Origin: Synergistaceae bacterium
GTDB taxonomy: Bacteria; Synergistota; Synergistia; Synergistales; 79-D21
Direction of reading: 5' to 3'
DNA length: 34,061 bases
Assembly: GCA_029267465.1 (NCBI GenBank)
Contig: JAJUIT010000005.1
Location: 1 to 34,061, forward strand
Shown: positions 1-7,940 of the stretch, piece by piece
Numbering within the stretch: the first letter of the stretch is position 1
Layout: each line of letters begins with the position of its first letter
The notes under the pieces: generated by a model
Database searches by the model: none
What the model was told of the DNA's origin: nothing
The model's input: the letters and a program-made list of their open reading frames with translations, nothing else
Made by a program: the position numbers and the translations under genes

Positions 1-1
1 G

Positions 2-775
2 GACGCGCGGGTGAAGCTGGAGGGTGAGGTGTACGAGTGGAAGGGGGGGAAGACGTACGAGCACGTGCACCTGGAAGAGATCCCGCCGCTGGGCTGGTTC
101 GAGGTGTACGCGAACGCGGACTCCCTGCCGTACCTGGAGAGGTACGGGATCCCGGAGGCGAGGACGATCTACCGGGGGACGATCCGGTACGTGGGATGGT
201 GCGAGACGATCGTTGCGATGAACGCGCTGCACCTGGTGGACGAGGAGGAGCAGGACTTCCGGGGGATGACGGTGCGGGGGTTCATGGCGAGGCAGGCGGG
301 GGAGTCGGATCCCTCGAAGGCGGAAGAGGCGGTGTGCCGGAAGCTGGGGATCGGTCGGCACTCGGCGGTGTACGAGCGGTTCGAGTGGCTGGGGCTGTTC
401 GAGGACCGTCCGCTGCCGTTCGAGAAGGGGTCGGCGCGGGACGTGATCTCGCTGTTGTTCGGGGAGAAGCTGGTCTACACGGAGAAGGAGCGGGACCTTG
501 TGATCCTGAAGGACGAGGTGGTGGCGCACTACCCGGGCATCGGCCGGAGGGTACGGCACACGTCCACGCTGATCGACTACGGCATCCCGGGAGGGGACAC
601 CTCCATCGCCCGGACCACGGGGCTGCCCCCGGCCATCGCGGCGCGGTTCATCCTGGAGGGGAAGATCAAAACCGCGGGGGTCATCACCCCGGTGCTCCCT
701 GAAATCGTTGATCCGGTCCTGGAAGGGCTGCAGAACGAAGGGATCGTCCTGGAGGAAAAAGAAGCGGAGATCTGA
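2..775 (+). CDS. Saccharopine dehydrogenase-like protein, C-terminal part (5' end outside window)
   Basis: The reading frame is open from the first bases of the window, so this is the 3' part of a longer gene; the visible GTG at 11 is probably internal. The roughly 257 visible residues match the C-terminal catalytic half of the second saccharopine-dehydrogenase-like gene at 2975-4315. Shared blocks include LGWFEVYANADS-PY, a Y/FRGT-R---GWC block and TSIARTTG-P. Family members are NAD(P)-dependent oxidoreductases acting on saccharopine-type amino acid/keto-acid conjugates (Lys9 type). The missing N-terminal part should carry the Rossmann nucleotide-binding fold. Codon use is odd: up to about position 590 nearly every codon ends in G (GCG, ACG, CCG, GGG, GTG, CTG), and then C-ending codons become common. 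The gene ends at a strong terminator. Family is well supported; substrate is unknown. Confidence 0.85.
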   Translation, partial: DARVKLEGEVYEWKGGKTYEHVHLEEIPPLGWFEVYANADSLPYLERYGIPEARTIYRGTIRYVGWCETIVAMNALHLVDEEEQDFRGMTVRGFMARQAGESDPSKAEEAVCRKLGIGRHSAVYERFEWLGLFEDRPLPFEKGSARDVISLLFGEKLVYTEKERDLVILKDEVVAHYPGIGRRVRHTSTLIDYGIPGGDTSIARTTGLPPAIAARFILEGKIKTAGVITPVLPEIVDPVLEGLQNEGIVLEEKEAEI

Positions 776-800
776 CGTTTCCCAGGCCGTGAAGGATGCG

Positions 801-838
801 AACGGCGAGGGCCCCGTCCGGGGTCCTCGCCGTTTTTG
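801..838 (+). terminator. Rho-independent terminator after the saccharopine dehydrogenase-like gene
   Basis: A 15-bp stem (801-815 with 820-834, one G-T wobble) closes a four-base loop and runs into TTTTT. It lies 25 bases after the plus-strand stop codon. The convergent minus-strand gene ends at 856, so the hairpin may also serve that side, but no T-run follows it in that direction. Confidence 0.85.
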
Positions 839-855
839 TTCGTTTCCTTGGTTTT

Positions 856-2004
856 CTAGTTTTTCGGGGTGACCTTCGTGTAGAGGATTTCTTTGCCGTT
901 CTCGATCTTCAGGATCGCCCCCGGCTTGTTGAGGGGGTCGTGGGTCTTCGGGTCCATGTTCAGGGTGAAGTCCAGGAGCTTCAGGCCCTTGGTCTTCTCC
1001 AGGGCCGCGGCGATGGCTGGGCCTTCGGCCTTGCCCGCCCGCTTGATGGCATCGAAGATGGCATACATGGCGTCATAGCCCAGCGTGATGCTGACGATTT
1101 CAACCGGAGGTTTCCCGAAGCGTTTCGTGTACTTCTCGATCAGGGGCTTCAGGATGGGGTCGTCGAAGGCGATATGGGTGACCCAGTACGTGCCTTCCAT
1201 CGCTTTCCCGGCGATCTCGTACATGGCGGGGCTGTATCCGTCGCCGCCGATGAAGACGGGCTTCCATCCCATTTCTTCGCACTGCTTGATGATGAGGGCC
1301 ATTTCCTTGTAGAGACCCGGGAGCACGACGGCTTTCGCGCCGGTAGCCTTCGCCTGGGTGATCTGGGCCCGGAAGTCGACGTCGCCCTCGCGGTATCCGT
1401 AAAGCCCGGCGACTTTCCCGCCCGCCTTGGTGTAGGTGGCGACGAAGAACTGCTTCATGCCTTCCGCGTAATCGCTGCCTACGTCATGGAAAATGACCGC
1501 TTCCTTGATCTTCAGGTTGTTGGCCAGGAATTCTGCCATGATCTTGCCCTGGTAGGGGTCGGTGAAGCAGATCCGGAAAGAGTAGGGATACGCGGTTCCC
1601 TTTTCGGGATCCACCGTCACCGCAGGGTTCGTGGCGGAGGTGGCCATGATGGGCACCTTGTACTGCTCGCTGATCGGGCGAATGGCGATCTGCAGACCGC
1701 TGTAGTTCGTCCCGGCGATCGCGACGACCTTGTCCTGCAGGATCATCCGGCGTGCCGCGTTGACCGTGTCTTCGGCGCGTCCCTTGGTGTCGTAGACGAT
1801 CAGCTCGACCGGGCGGCCGAGGAGCCCGCCCTTGGCATTGATCTCTTCCACGGCCAGGATGGAGACGTTCTGATAGTGCTCGCCCCAGGTTGCCCCTGGG
1901 CCGGTTAAAGCCGCCAGCTTGCCGATCTTGATGGGTTCGGCAGCCCATGCCGCGGATGCGGCCAGCAGGACCAACAGGCAGATCAGGTAAAGCGATTTCT
2001 TCAT
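856..2004 (-). CDS. ABC transporter substrate-binding protein, branched-chain amino acid (LivK/Peripla_BP_6) type
   Basis: This 382-residue exported protein starts with MKKSLYLICLLVLLAASA, a classic signal peptide with likely cleavage after AWA near residue 21. The mature part begins EPIKIGKLAALTG, the usual opening of Leu/Ile/Val/amide-binding periplasmic proteins. It continues with A-EEINAKGGLLGR-VEL, a D---A-AA-R-I----V-A--G block, and ATSATNP. Length is normal for the family. It would bind an amino acid, amide or short peptide in the periplasm and hand it to an ABC permease, but no permease or ATPase gene is visible here. The start is supported by GAGGAGGGGAG just upstream. It lies downstream of a GntR-type regulator on the same strand and between two saccharopine-dehydrogenase-like genes, suggesting it imports the substrate they degrade. 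The ligand is inferred, not known. Confidence 0.9.
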   Translation of the reverse strand: MKKSLYLICLLVLLAASAAWAAEPIKIGKLAALTGPGATWGEHYQNVSILAVEEINAKGGLLGRPVELIVYDTKGRAEDTVNAARRMILQDKVVAIAGTNYSGLQIAIRPISEQYKVPIMATSATNPAVTVDPEKGTAYPYSFRICFTDPYQGKIMAEFLANNLKIKEAVIFHDVGSDYAEGMKQFFVATYTKAGGKVAGLYGYREGDVDFRAQITQAKATGAKAVVLPGLYKEMALIIKQCEEMGWKPVFIGGDGYSPAMYEIAGKAMEGTYWVTHIAFDDPILKPLIEKYTKRFGKPPVEIVSITLGYDAMYAIFDAIKRAGKAEGPAIAAALEKTKGLKLLDFTLNMDPKTHDPLNKPGAILKIENGKEILYTKVTPKN

Positions 2005-2145
2005 GACTCTCCCCTCCTCTTGAATTTTCGTTTCCTGGAATTTCCCGGCACGGTTCGAAAACCGATTGTTTTCCAGCCTGCGCCGGGGATCTTGGCGGGA
2101 TGTCCCCCGCTCTTCGATCCGCCTTTTCCTCTCCGGGGACTTCGC

Positions 2146-2829
2146 TCAGCCCCTCCGGACCAGGGCTTCGCAGGAGGAACGGATGTGCCGTTCCATGGTT
2201 TCTCTGGCGGCGGCAGCGTCACCCGAGAGGATTGCCTCAGTGATCGCCCTGTGCTCGTAGTAGGTGGGGCCGTAGAGGCCCTTGGAAAACGTGTCCCTGG
2301 ATTTTCCGGGGCTCAGAAAATAGCTGTCGTAGGCATAGATATAGAGCTGGGTTCGCCAGAAACACTGCTTCAGGAAACGCTCGACGTAGGCATTCCCGCT
2401 TGCCCTGGCCACGGTGTTGTGAAAGCGCTCGTTGTAATCGGTGAAGCGGTCCCTGTCCCAATTGCGGTAGATTTCCTCGATTTCCTCCTGCAAGTCGGAC
2501 AAGGCCTTGCGGTCGGAAGGATTCGCCCCGGAGGCTGCAATCTCAGCGGCCAGTCCCTCCAGTTTTTGGCGCGTCAGGAAGACCTGCTGCATGTCTTCGC
2601 CCGAGAGCTTGGGAACGATGTAGCCTTTTGGCTCCAACCGCTCGAGAAGCCCTTCCGCGATGAGTTCCCTTATGGCGGTCCGGATCGGAGTACGGCTCAT
2701 GGCAAGGGTTTCAGCGAGCTGGTTCTCGCTCACCGATTCTCCCGGTGAAAAGACGTGGTTGAGGATCCGGCTTGCGATTTCCGCTTTCGCTTTGCTTTCT
2801 GCCCGTTGGTTGTCCTGTAATTCGACCAT
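2146..2829 (-). CDS. GntR family transcriptional regulator, FCD (FadR-type) subfamily
   Basis: A 227-residue protein. An N-terminal winged helix-turn-helix (about residues 10-75) has the GntR signature: PGE-VSENQLAETLAMSRTPIR, then A-RELI-EGLLE. A C-terminal all-helical FCD ligand-binding domain (about 85-220) keeps its typical elements: YNERFHN, then YYEHRAI--AI--GDAAAARETMERHI. FCD members sense small carboxylates or amino-acid catabolites, and most repress neighbouring catabolic genes. The gene is divergent from the saccharopine-dehydrogenase operon at 2975 and upstream of the binding-protein gene at 856. The intergenic 12-bp palindrome at 2884-2895 is a plausible operator. The ribosome site is GGAGG about 12 bases before the ATG. 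Family is clear; effector is unknown. Confidence 0.9.
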   Translation of the reverse strand: MVELQDNQRAESKAKAEIASRILNHVFSPGESVSENQLAETLAMSRTPIRTAIRELIAEGLLERLEPKGYIVPKLSGEDMQQVFLTRQKLEGLAAEIAASGANPSDRKALSDLQEEIEEIYRNWDRDRFTDYNERFHNTVARASGNAYVERFLKQCFWRTQLYIYAYDSYFLSPGKSRDTFSKGLYGPTYYEHRAITEAILSGDAAAARETMERHIRSSCEALVRRG

Positions 2830-2880
2830 ATTCGGTGTAATCCTCCGGGAACCCGCTCAAATTTTAAGTCATTGGGGTCC

Positions 2881-2909
2881 TTGTTGGGATCCCAAAAATC
2901 GCTTATGCT
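2881..2909 (+). promoter_or_regulatory. Putative sigma-70 promoter of the saccharopine dehydrogenase / amidinohydrolase operon
   Basis: TTGTTG (2881-2886) and TATGCT (2904-2909) are separated by 17 bases, giving a predicted start near 2916. That is about 60 bases before the TTG start codon at 2975. The -35 match is weak (3/6). The palindrome 2884-2895 overlaps the -35 and spacer. Confidence 0.4.
2884..2895. promoter_or_regulatory. 12-bp perfect palindrome, candidate GntR operator
   Basis: TTGGGATCCCAA is a perfect inverted repeat in the 145-bp space between the GntR-type regulator (start 2829) and the divergent operon (start 2975). It sits in the predicted promoter, where bound repressor would block RNA polymerase. 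FadR-type regulators bind short palindromes as dimers. The assignment to this regulator is inference from position. Confidence 0.4.
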
Positions 2910-2974
2910 ATTTTCCTACGAGGGGAAGTCCCCTGTCAATAACAATTCAGGGCTTTCAACTGGGGGGTGAAAGA

Positions 2975-4315
2975 TTGAAAAAGGTTCTGGTCTTCGGTGC
3001 AGGGCGCGTAGCTGGGCCCGCTATCCGCACCCTTCTCGAAAAGGGCCACCAGGTTACGGTCATCGATCCGGTCGTGGAAAACGCGAGGCGGCACGTGGAA
3101 GGCCATCCGTTGGGAAAAGCCGTGCAGGGGGACGCTCTCAAGGATGGCCCCGCCCTGATCGAATCGGATCCCCCGGACATCATCGTCAGCCTTCTGCCAG
3201 TCGCCCTGGCAGTTCCCGCGATCGAGATGTCCATCCGGTACCGGATCAGCCAGGTTTGTCCCATCTACCTCAACACGGCCAGGCACCTTGAGGATGCAAT
3301 CCGCCGTTCCGGCATCACCGTTTTGGGGGAGGTCGGCCTTGACCCCGGCATCGACCATATTTCCGCAGCCAGGGCGATCCGGAAGTTCCATGCCTCCGGC
3401 GGAAAAATCGAGTCCTTTTGGTCGGTTTGCGGTTCTCTGCCGGACCATACGGCCAAAACCAATCCGCTGGGGTACAAGCTGACCTGGGCTCCGGAATCTC
3501 TCGTCGCAGCAAGTGTACGGGACGCCACGATCGTGAAAGGCGGGAAGCCCATTTCCTATCCGCGAGGGGAAACCTTTCGCCACTATACCCTTGAGGAGAT
3601 CGAAGGCCTGGGTTGGTTCGAGGTTTACGCCAACGCGGATTCCACGCCTTACATCCAGCAGTACGGCATGCCGGAGGTGAACGACGTCTTCCGGGGAACG
3701 CTCCGTTTCCCGGGCTGGTGCGACTTCATCGCTGCAACCGTTTCGCTGGGACTTTACGGACAGCAAAAGAACCCCCTGGAAGGGCTGACGTTCGCCGGGT
3801 TCATGCGGCAGCTTTCCGGGGCTCCGGCCTATGCCCCGGTTCTCGAGGCGGTGGCCTCCTTCCTTGGAATCCCGGCACACGGGCTGGTCCTGAAACAGAT
3901 GCAATGGCTCGGGCTTTTCGACGAGCGGCCGATCCCCCTGCCTGAAGGAAGTCCTCGAGATGTCCTGACTCACCTTTTCTACCATAAGCTCCTCCTGCTT
4001 CCGGAAGAAAGGGACCTGGTCGTCATGCAGCACCGCTACCGGGTGTTCTTCCCCGATACCGGGCGAAGGGTCCTCAGGATTTCAACGCTCGTGAACCGGG
4101 GCGGCGCTGGAGAGGAAACATCGATCGCGCGCACGACCGGGATTCCATTCGGGATCGGGGCCGACCTGATCCTGCAGGGCCGCGTTCGGGAGAAAGGGCT
4201 TATCGGGCCGACCGTATCGTCCATCAATGACCCGATGCTGGAGGAACTCGAATCCAGGGGCATCCGCTTCACCGAGACAGAAAGAGAACTGGATGGAAAG
4301 GGGACAGAGGGATGA
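2975..4315 (+). CDS. Saccharopine dehydrogenase family protein (Lys9-like)
   Basis: 446 residues from a TTG start, chosen because GGGGGGTGA (2962-2970) is well placed and the protein then begins at a Rossmann strand, KKVLVFGAGRVAGPAI. Open frame continues further upstream but without family-like sequence. The N-terminal NAD(P) domain is followed by GEVGLDPGIDH (near 125-135) and WSVCGSLP, then NPLGYK-TWAP-S, both characteristic of saccharopine reductases/dehydrogenases. The C-terminal catalytic domain has LGWFEVYANADS and TSIARTTG. Such enzymes make or break the C-N bond of lysine/2-oxoglutarate-type conjugates. It is a paralogue of the partial gene at 2-775, about half identical by eye where they overlap. 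It is the first gene of a four-gene operon with a hydrolase and two amidinohydrolases, pointing to catabolism of a modified amino acid. Exact substrate unknown. Confidence 0.88.
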   Translation: MKKVLVFGAGRVAGPAIRTLLEKGHQVTVIDPVVENARRHVEGHPLGKAVQGDALKDGPALIESDPPDIIVSLLPVALAVPAIEMSIRYRISQVCPIYLNTARHLEDAIRRSGITVLGEVGLDPGIDHISAARAIRKFHASGGKIESFWSVCGSLPDHTAKTNPLGYKLTWAPESLVAASVRDATIVKGGKPISYPRGETFRHYTLEEIEGLGWFEVYANADSTPYIQQYGMPEVNDVFRGTLRFPGWCDFIAATVSLGLYGQQKNPLEGLTFAGFMRQLSGAPAYAPVLEAVASFLGIPAHGLVLKQMQWLGLFDERPIPLPEGSPRDVLTHLFYHKLLLLPEERDLVVMQHRYRVFFPDTGRRVLRISTLVNRGGAGEETSIARTTGIPFGIGADLILQGRVREKGLIGPTVSSINDPMLEELESRGIRFTETERELDGKGTEG

Positions 4316-5220
4316 AGGAGAAGACCGAGAACGAGCTAATCCGGCCTGCGAACTGGTGGGACGCGCTGCCAAGGGAGGGGTACCGGAACCTGGAAAGGCT
4401 GGATACGGGGCAAGAATGGTACTCGGTGTACCGGCTGGATGCCAGGACCCGCATCATTTACGAAGACGGACAATTCGACGAGAACGTCAGTTACCTGGTC
4501 GAAGGGGATCGCCAGGCTGTCCTGATCGACACCGGCGACAACCTTGCAGACATCCGGGAACTCGTCCGGGGCATGACGAGCCTGCCCGTCGCCGTCCTGA
4601 ACACCCATCGGCACCTGGATCACATCGGGGGGAATTACCTGTTCGACGAGGTCTGGGCCTACGATCACCGGGTTACCCGGGAAGCCGCCGCCCTTGGAGT
4701 GAATCACGAAGCGGCATTGGAGATTATCCAGCCCGGCAGCCTGCGGAAACCGGTGCCCCAGCCATTTTACGAAAATACCTACTGCATCCCCCCCTACCGG
4801 GTCACCCGCTGGATCGCCGACGGCGAGAAGATCGACCTCGGCGGGAGGGTTCTCGAGGCCATTCACACGCCGGGACACGCTCCGGACCACTTGATGTTCA
4901 TGGAGAAGGAAACCGGCTATTTCTGGACCGGCGATAACTTTTACACCGGGTGTGTCTACACCCACCTTCCCTGGGGGAACCTCGACGTGTTCATCGACAC
5001 GTACGAAAAGAAAATCCTGCCCCGCCTGGCGGAAGCTCGGCTGCTTTTGCCGAGCCATAACGACCCGTGCTCCAGGGTGGACGTCCTGGAGGAGATCGCC
5101 GCTTTGGCCCGCCTTGCCAGGAAGGGCGGAGGGGAATACGAGGCTGGGGAAAAGGGCATGCGCAAGTACAGGGGATCCTGCTTTTCCCTGGTGATCGGGG
5201 CCGACCAGGCGGAAAAATGA
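4312..5220 (+). CDS. Metallo-beta-lactamase-fold hydrolase
   Basis: 302 residues. The zinc-binding motif HRHLDH (His99-x-His101-x-Asp103-His104) is intact. It is followed by the later ligands: IHTPGHAPDH (third His), TGDNFY (bridging Asp) and LPSHND (last His). This is the glyoxalase-II/lactamase superfamily of dinuclear-metal hydrolases. No signal peptide, so cytoplasmic. The ATG overlaps the previous stop (ATGA at 4312-4315), so translation is probably coupled to the saccharopine-dehydrogenase-like gene. In this context it may hydrolyse an ester, lactone, lactam or amide intermediate in the same catabolic pathway. That role is inference; the fold is common to many activities. Confidence 0.85.
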   Translation: MKEKTENELIRPANWWDALPREGYRNLERLDTGQEWYSVYRLDARTRIIYEDGQFDENVSYLVEGDRQAVLIDTGDNLADIRELVRGMTSLPVAVLNTHRHLDHIGGNYLFDEVWAYDHRVTREAAALGVNHEAALEIIQPGSLRKPVPQPFYENTYCIPPYRVTRWIADGEKIDLGGRVLEAIHTPGHAPDHLMFMEKETGYFWTGDNFYTGCVYTHLPWGNLDVFIDTYEKKILPRLAEARLLLPSHNDPCSRVDVLEEIAALARLARKGGGEYEAGEKGMRKYRGSCFSLVIGADQAEK

Positions 5221-5241
5221 ATCGGGAGGAGGAGAACGGCA

Positions 5242-6210
5242 ATGACCGAAGCGAACAAGTCCGCGGCCGAGATTTACGACGACGATTACGGCGAGAAATG
5301 GTTCAGCGATGAAGCGTCCTTCGAGGAGGACCTGCCTTTTGTCTGGGGCCGAAAGTGGAGCGTGTCTTCCGAGGTCGGAAGGCTGAAGGCCTGTCTGGTA
5401 AGGCGTCCAGGCAAGGAGATCGAGGCCGTGAAGAACCCTGCCGACTGGCGCTGGGGGGACGTGATGGACCCCCAGAAGGCCCGCGACCAGCACGACGCCT
5501 TTACCCAAATCTACCGGGACCACGGCGTGGAGGTCTTTTACGTGGAAGAACAGAGGGAAGACCGTCCCAACGCGATCTTCATGCGGGACAACGTGCTGGG
5601 GACCCCGGAGGGGGCGATCCTGTGCCGCCAGGCCACTCCCTTTCGCCGCGGGGAAGAGGCGGCCGTTGCGAAGGCCCTGGCGAAAATCGGGTGTCCCATT
5701 GTCCGGACCATCTCGGGGAAAGGCTACTTCGAGGGAGCCTGTGCCATGTGGATCGACCGGCAGACGGTGATCCTGGGCAGCGGGGTGCGATCCAACGCCG
5801 AGGGGATCCGCCAGGTGGAGGAAGTCCTCCGTCCCATGGGGGTTGACACCATTTTCCATTACCAGATCCCCTGGGGCCACGCGCACCTGGATGGGTTGCT
5901 GAACCCGGTTGACCGGAAGAAGATCCTGATCTTCCCCTGGCAGACCCCTTACGACGTGATCGAGCCGCTGCGAAGGAGGGGCTTCGAACTGATCGAGGCC
6001 CCGTCCATCGAGGAGGTCAAGCACGGCATGGCGGTGAACCTGGTGGCCCTTGCTCCCGGGCTGGTTGTCATGCCCGCGGGGAATCCGCAGACCCAGAAGG
6101 CGCTCGAGAAGGCCGGCGTCGAGGTCATCCCGGTGGACGTGTCGGAGCTGATGAAGGGATACGGCTCGCTTCACTGCATGACCGCCTTCCTCGAGCGGGA
6201 AGAGATCTAG
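5242..6210 (+). CDS. Amidinotransferase / dimethylarginine dimethylaminohydrolase (DDAH)-like guanidino-modifying enzyme, copy 1
   Basis: 322 residues of the pentein fold. The catalytic set of arginine deiminase/DDAH relatives is visible in order: Asp116 in FMRDN, Glu164 in YFEGA, His215 in HAHLDG and the nucleophile Cys312 in GSLHCMT. These enzymes attack a guanidino carbon through a Cys-alkyluronium intermediate, converting arginine-like compounds to citrulline-like ones or transferring the amidino group. The start is set by GGAGGAGG seven bases before the ATG. Twelve bases separate it from its paralogue at 6223, so the two may form a heteromer or act on successive guanidino compounds. The substrate cannot be told from sequence; arginine, methylarginine or an arginine-derived conjugate are candidates. 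Confidence 0.88.
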   Translation: MTEANKSAAEIYDDDYGEKWFSDEASFEEDLPFVWGRKWSVSSEVGRLKACLVRRPGKEIEAVKNPADWRWGDVMDPQKARDQHDAFTQIYRDHGVEVFYVEEQREDRPNAIFMRDNVLGTPEGAILCRQATPFRRGEEAAVAKALAKIGCPIVRTISGKGYFEGACAMWIDRQTVILGSGVRSNAEGIRQVEEVLRPMGVDTIFHYQIPWGHAHLDGLLNPVDRKKILIFPWQTPYDVIEPLRRRGFELIEAPSIEEVKHGMAVNLVALAPGLVVMPAGNPQTQKALEKAGVEVIPVDVSELMKGYGSLHCMTAFLEREEI

Positions 6211-6222
6211 GAGGGATCTGCC

Positions 6223-7242
6223 ATGGCATCGCTGAAGGACAGCCCGCAGTATTACCACCGCGTGCTGCAGCGAATCCCGCCCCGCCCGACGCCTGCCTTT
6301 TCCGACGAGGAAATGCAGAAAAGAGTTTGGGGCCGCCGCTGGGGCGTGAAGAACGACGTCGGCACCCTGAAGATGGTCCTGCTGCACCGCCCGGGGGACG
6401 AGATCCGCCTGATGACGGCCGACAAGTATGATCCGTCCATCGAGGCCCTGATCGACGACGAAGAGCAGTGGTACTTCCGGTCGGACCGGGAGCCCGACCT
6501 GGCGAAGATGCAGGCGGAGCATGACGCGTTCGCGAAACTGCTCGTGGAAAACGGGGTGGAGGTCGTGTACATGGACGGCGGGCCCCGGAACCCCAACGCG
6601 ATGTTCACCCGGGATACCGGGATGGTCGTTGACGGGGGGCTCATCGTTTCCCGCATGGGGCCGGTGGGAAAACCCTACGGAACGGGTAGGCGAGGGGAGG
6701 AGCTTTACCTGACTCGCAAGGCCGCAGAACTAGGGATACCCATCTTAAGGACCATCGCAGGGGAAGGCCTCATGGAGGGAGGCAGCTTCTGCCTTCTCGA
6801 TGAACGCCACGCCGCCATCGGCATGAGCTTTCGCGGCAATGCCTCCGGGGCCGACCAGGTGGAAGACGTCCTGAAAATCCTGGGCATCGAGCTGATCCGT
6901 GTTCCGCTACCCGGCTTTGCCATGCACCTGGACGGCGGCATCGTCATGGTGGACCATGACAAGGCCGTAGTGAACGTCGAGCGGCTTCCTTACTGGTTCA
7001 TCGACCGCCTGCGCGAACTCGGAATCGAGCTGATCTATGCCGATTACCGGGATGTCGCCTACTCTGTGAACGTCCTCACCATCCGCCCCGGCATCGTGAT
7101 CATGGACGAGCGGGGAATCTGGACCCGGGAAACCCTGGAGAAGCGCGGCGTGACGGTCATTCCGACGTGCTGGGAGGAGTGCACGAAACACGGCGGCGGG
7201 GTCCACTGTTCCTCTCTCCCGCTGATCAGGGAGCTGGACTAG
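6223..7242 (+). CDS. Amidinotransferase / DDAH-like guanidino-modifying enzyme, copy 2
   Basis: 339 residues, a paralogue of the preceding gene with the full pentein catalytic set: Asp131 in FTRDTG, Glu185 in LMEGGSFC, His235 in AMHLDGG and Cys329 in GVHCSSLP. The opening WGRRWGVKNDVGTLKMVLLHRPG matches the WGRKWSVSSEVGRLKACLVRRPG block of copy 1. FTRDTG, EGG and HCSSLPL are closer to bacterial arginine deiminase/DDAH signatures than copy 1 is, so this copy may be the main hydrolase. AGGAGG lies nine bases before the ATG. It is the last gene of the operon; a strong terminator follows at 7395-7443. Confidence 0.88.
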   Translation: MASLKDSPQYYHRVLQRIPPRPTPAFSDEEMQKRVWGRRWGVKNDVGTLKMVLLHRPGDEIRLMTADKYDPSIEALIDDEEQWYFRSDREPDLAKMQAEHDAFAKLLVENGVEVVYMDGGPRNPNAMFTRDTGMVVDGGLIVSRMGPVGKPYGTGRRGEELYLTRKAAELGIPILRTIAGEGLMEGGSFCLLDERHAAIGMSFRGNASGADQVEDVLKILGIELIRVPLPGFAMHLDGGIVMVDHDKAVVNVERLPYWFIDRLRELGIELIYADYRDVAYSVNVLTIRPGIVIMDERGIWTRETLEKRGVTVIPTCWEECTKHGGGVHCSSLPLIRELD

Positions 7243-7394
7243 GGATCCAGGGGGACGCACAGGTGCGGATCTGAAGCCCCATGGCAGATGAGGTCTCAAC
7301 GGAGGTCGATTCCGGCCGTGAGTTACGACAAGGCAAAAGCCGTGAAAGAGATCGGGCTGGAGGGAAAAGAAAAACAAATTCACTGAAAGAACCG

Positions 7395-7443
7395 AAAAGG
7401 AGGGATTCCGTAAAAGCGGGAACCCTCCCTTTTTTTTTTTCTT
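7395..7443 (+). terminator. Rho-independent terminator of the amidinohydrolase operon
   Basis: An imperfect hairpin (arms about 7395-7410 and 7417-7434, with small bulges) is followed by a run of eleven T and then CTTT. It lies about 150 bases after the last stop codon. The 7243-7394 interval before it shows no convincing gene. Confidence 0.85.
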
Positions 7444-7494
7444 TAGGGGCGGCTTTCCTGTAGTAAGATCGTAAAGTAGAGGGAGGGGTGCCGC

Positions 7495-7914
7495 ATGAAA
7501 AGGAAAATCCTCGTTCTCGCGCTTTTCACCGTGCTGGCCTGCACGGGAGGTGCGGCCTTGGCCTCCGGCTCGAAGGCGTTCACCCCGCCCGTGGGAAGCG
7601 CGCTTAGGCAGGCGATCCTGGCCCCCCTGAGGGCCTACCTCAGAGAGAACCTGCAGGTGGAGGCGGTTTTCATTGTCCGCTGGCTCAAGGTGAAAGATGG
7701 CTGGGCCTGGATCGAAACCCAGCCCCGGTCGAAAGACGGGAAAAACGCCTACGAGCCCTTGTTTGCCCTCCTGGAGAAAAAGGAAGCGTGCTGGAGGATC
7801 GTAGATCTTCCGCCGATGGAGGGAGATTCCCCTCCCATCGACGGGGCCTATTTCAGGAAGCTGATGGAAGCCCACCCGGGGCTTCCGCCGGAGATCTTTC
7901 CCTGGGAGAAATGA
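7495..7914 (+). CDS. Small exported protein of unknown function
   Basis: 139 residues beginning with a signal peptide, MKRKILVLALFTVLACTGG, with likely cleavage after ALA near residue 23. The mature part has VGSALRQAILAPLRAYL followed by FIVRWLKVKDGWAWIETQP and YEPLFALLEK---WRIVDLPP. I associate this pattern with a small periplasmic family in Gram-negative bacteria that has no assigned function. GAGGGAGGGG precedes the ATG. It is first in a tight operon with the HpcH/HpaI aldolase 26 bases downstream. The cell location is supported; no function is proposed. Confidence 0.8.
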   Translation: MKRKILVLALFTVLACTGGAALASGSKAFTPPVGSALRQAILAPLRAYLRENLQVEAVFIVRWLKVKDGWAWIETQPRSKDGKNAYEPLFALLEKKEACWRIVDLPPMEGDSPPIDGAYFRKLMEAHPGLPPEIFPWEK

Positions 7915-7940
7915 GACCGAAAGAGGAGGCGACATCGAGG

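Noticed and set aside
4336-6522. Very long open frame on the minus strand opposite the hydrolase and amidinohydrolase genes
   Set aside because: It is antisense to three genes with complete catalytic motifs, has no recognisable domain, and such frames are expected by chance in G+C-rich coding DNA. The same applies to long antisense frames opposite fumC, the malic-enzyme gene and the neu genes.
7281-7463. Small open frame between the second amidinohydrolase gene and the exported-protein gene
   Set aside because: It reads through the terminator hairpin and T-run, lacks a ribosome site and has low-complexity charged sequence.
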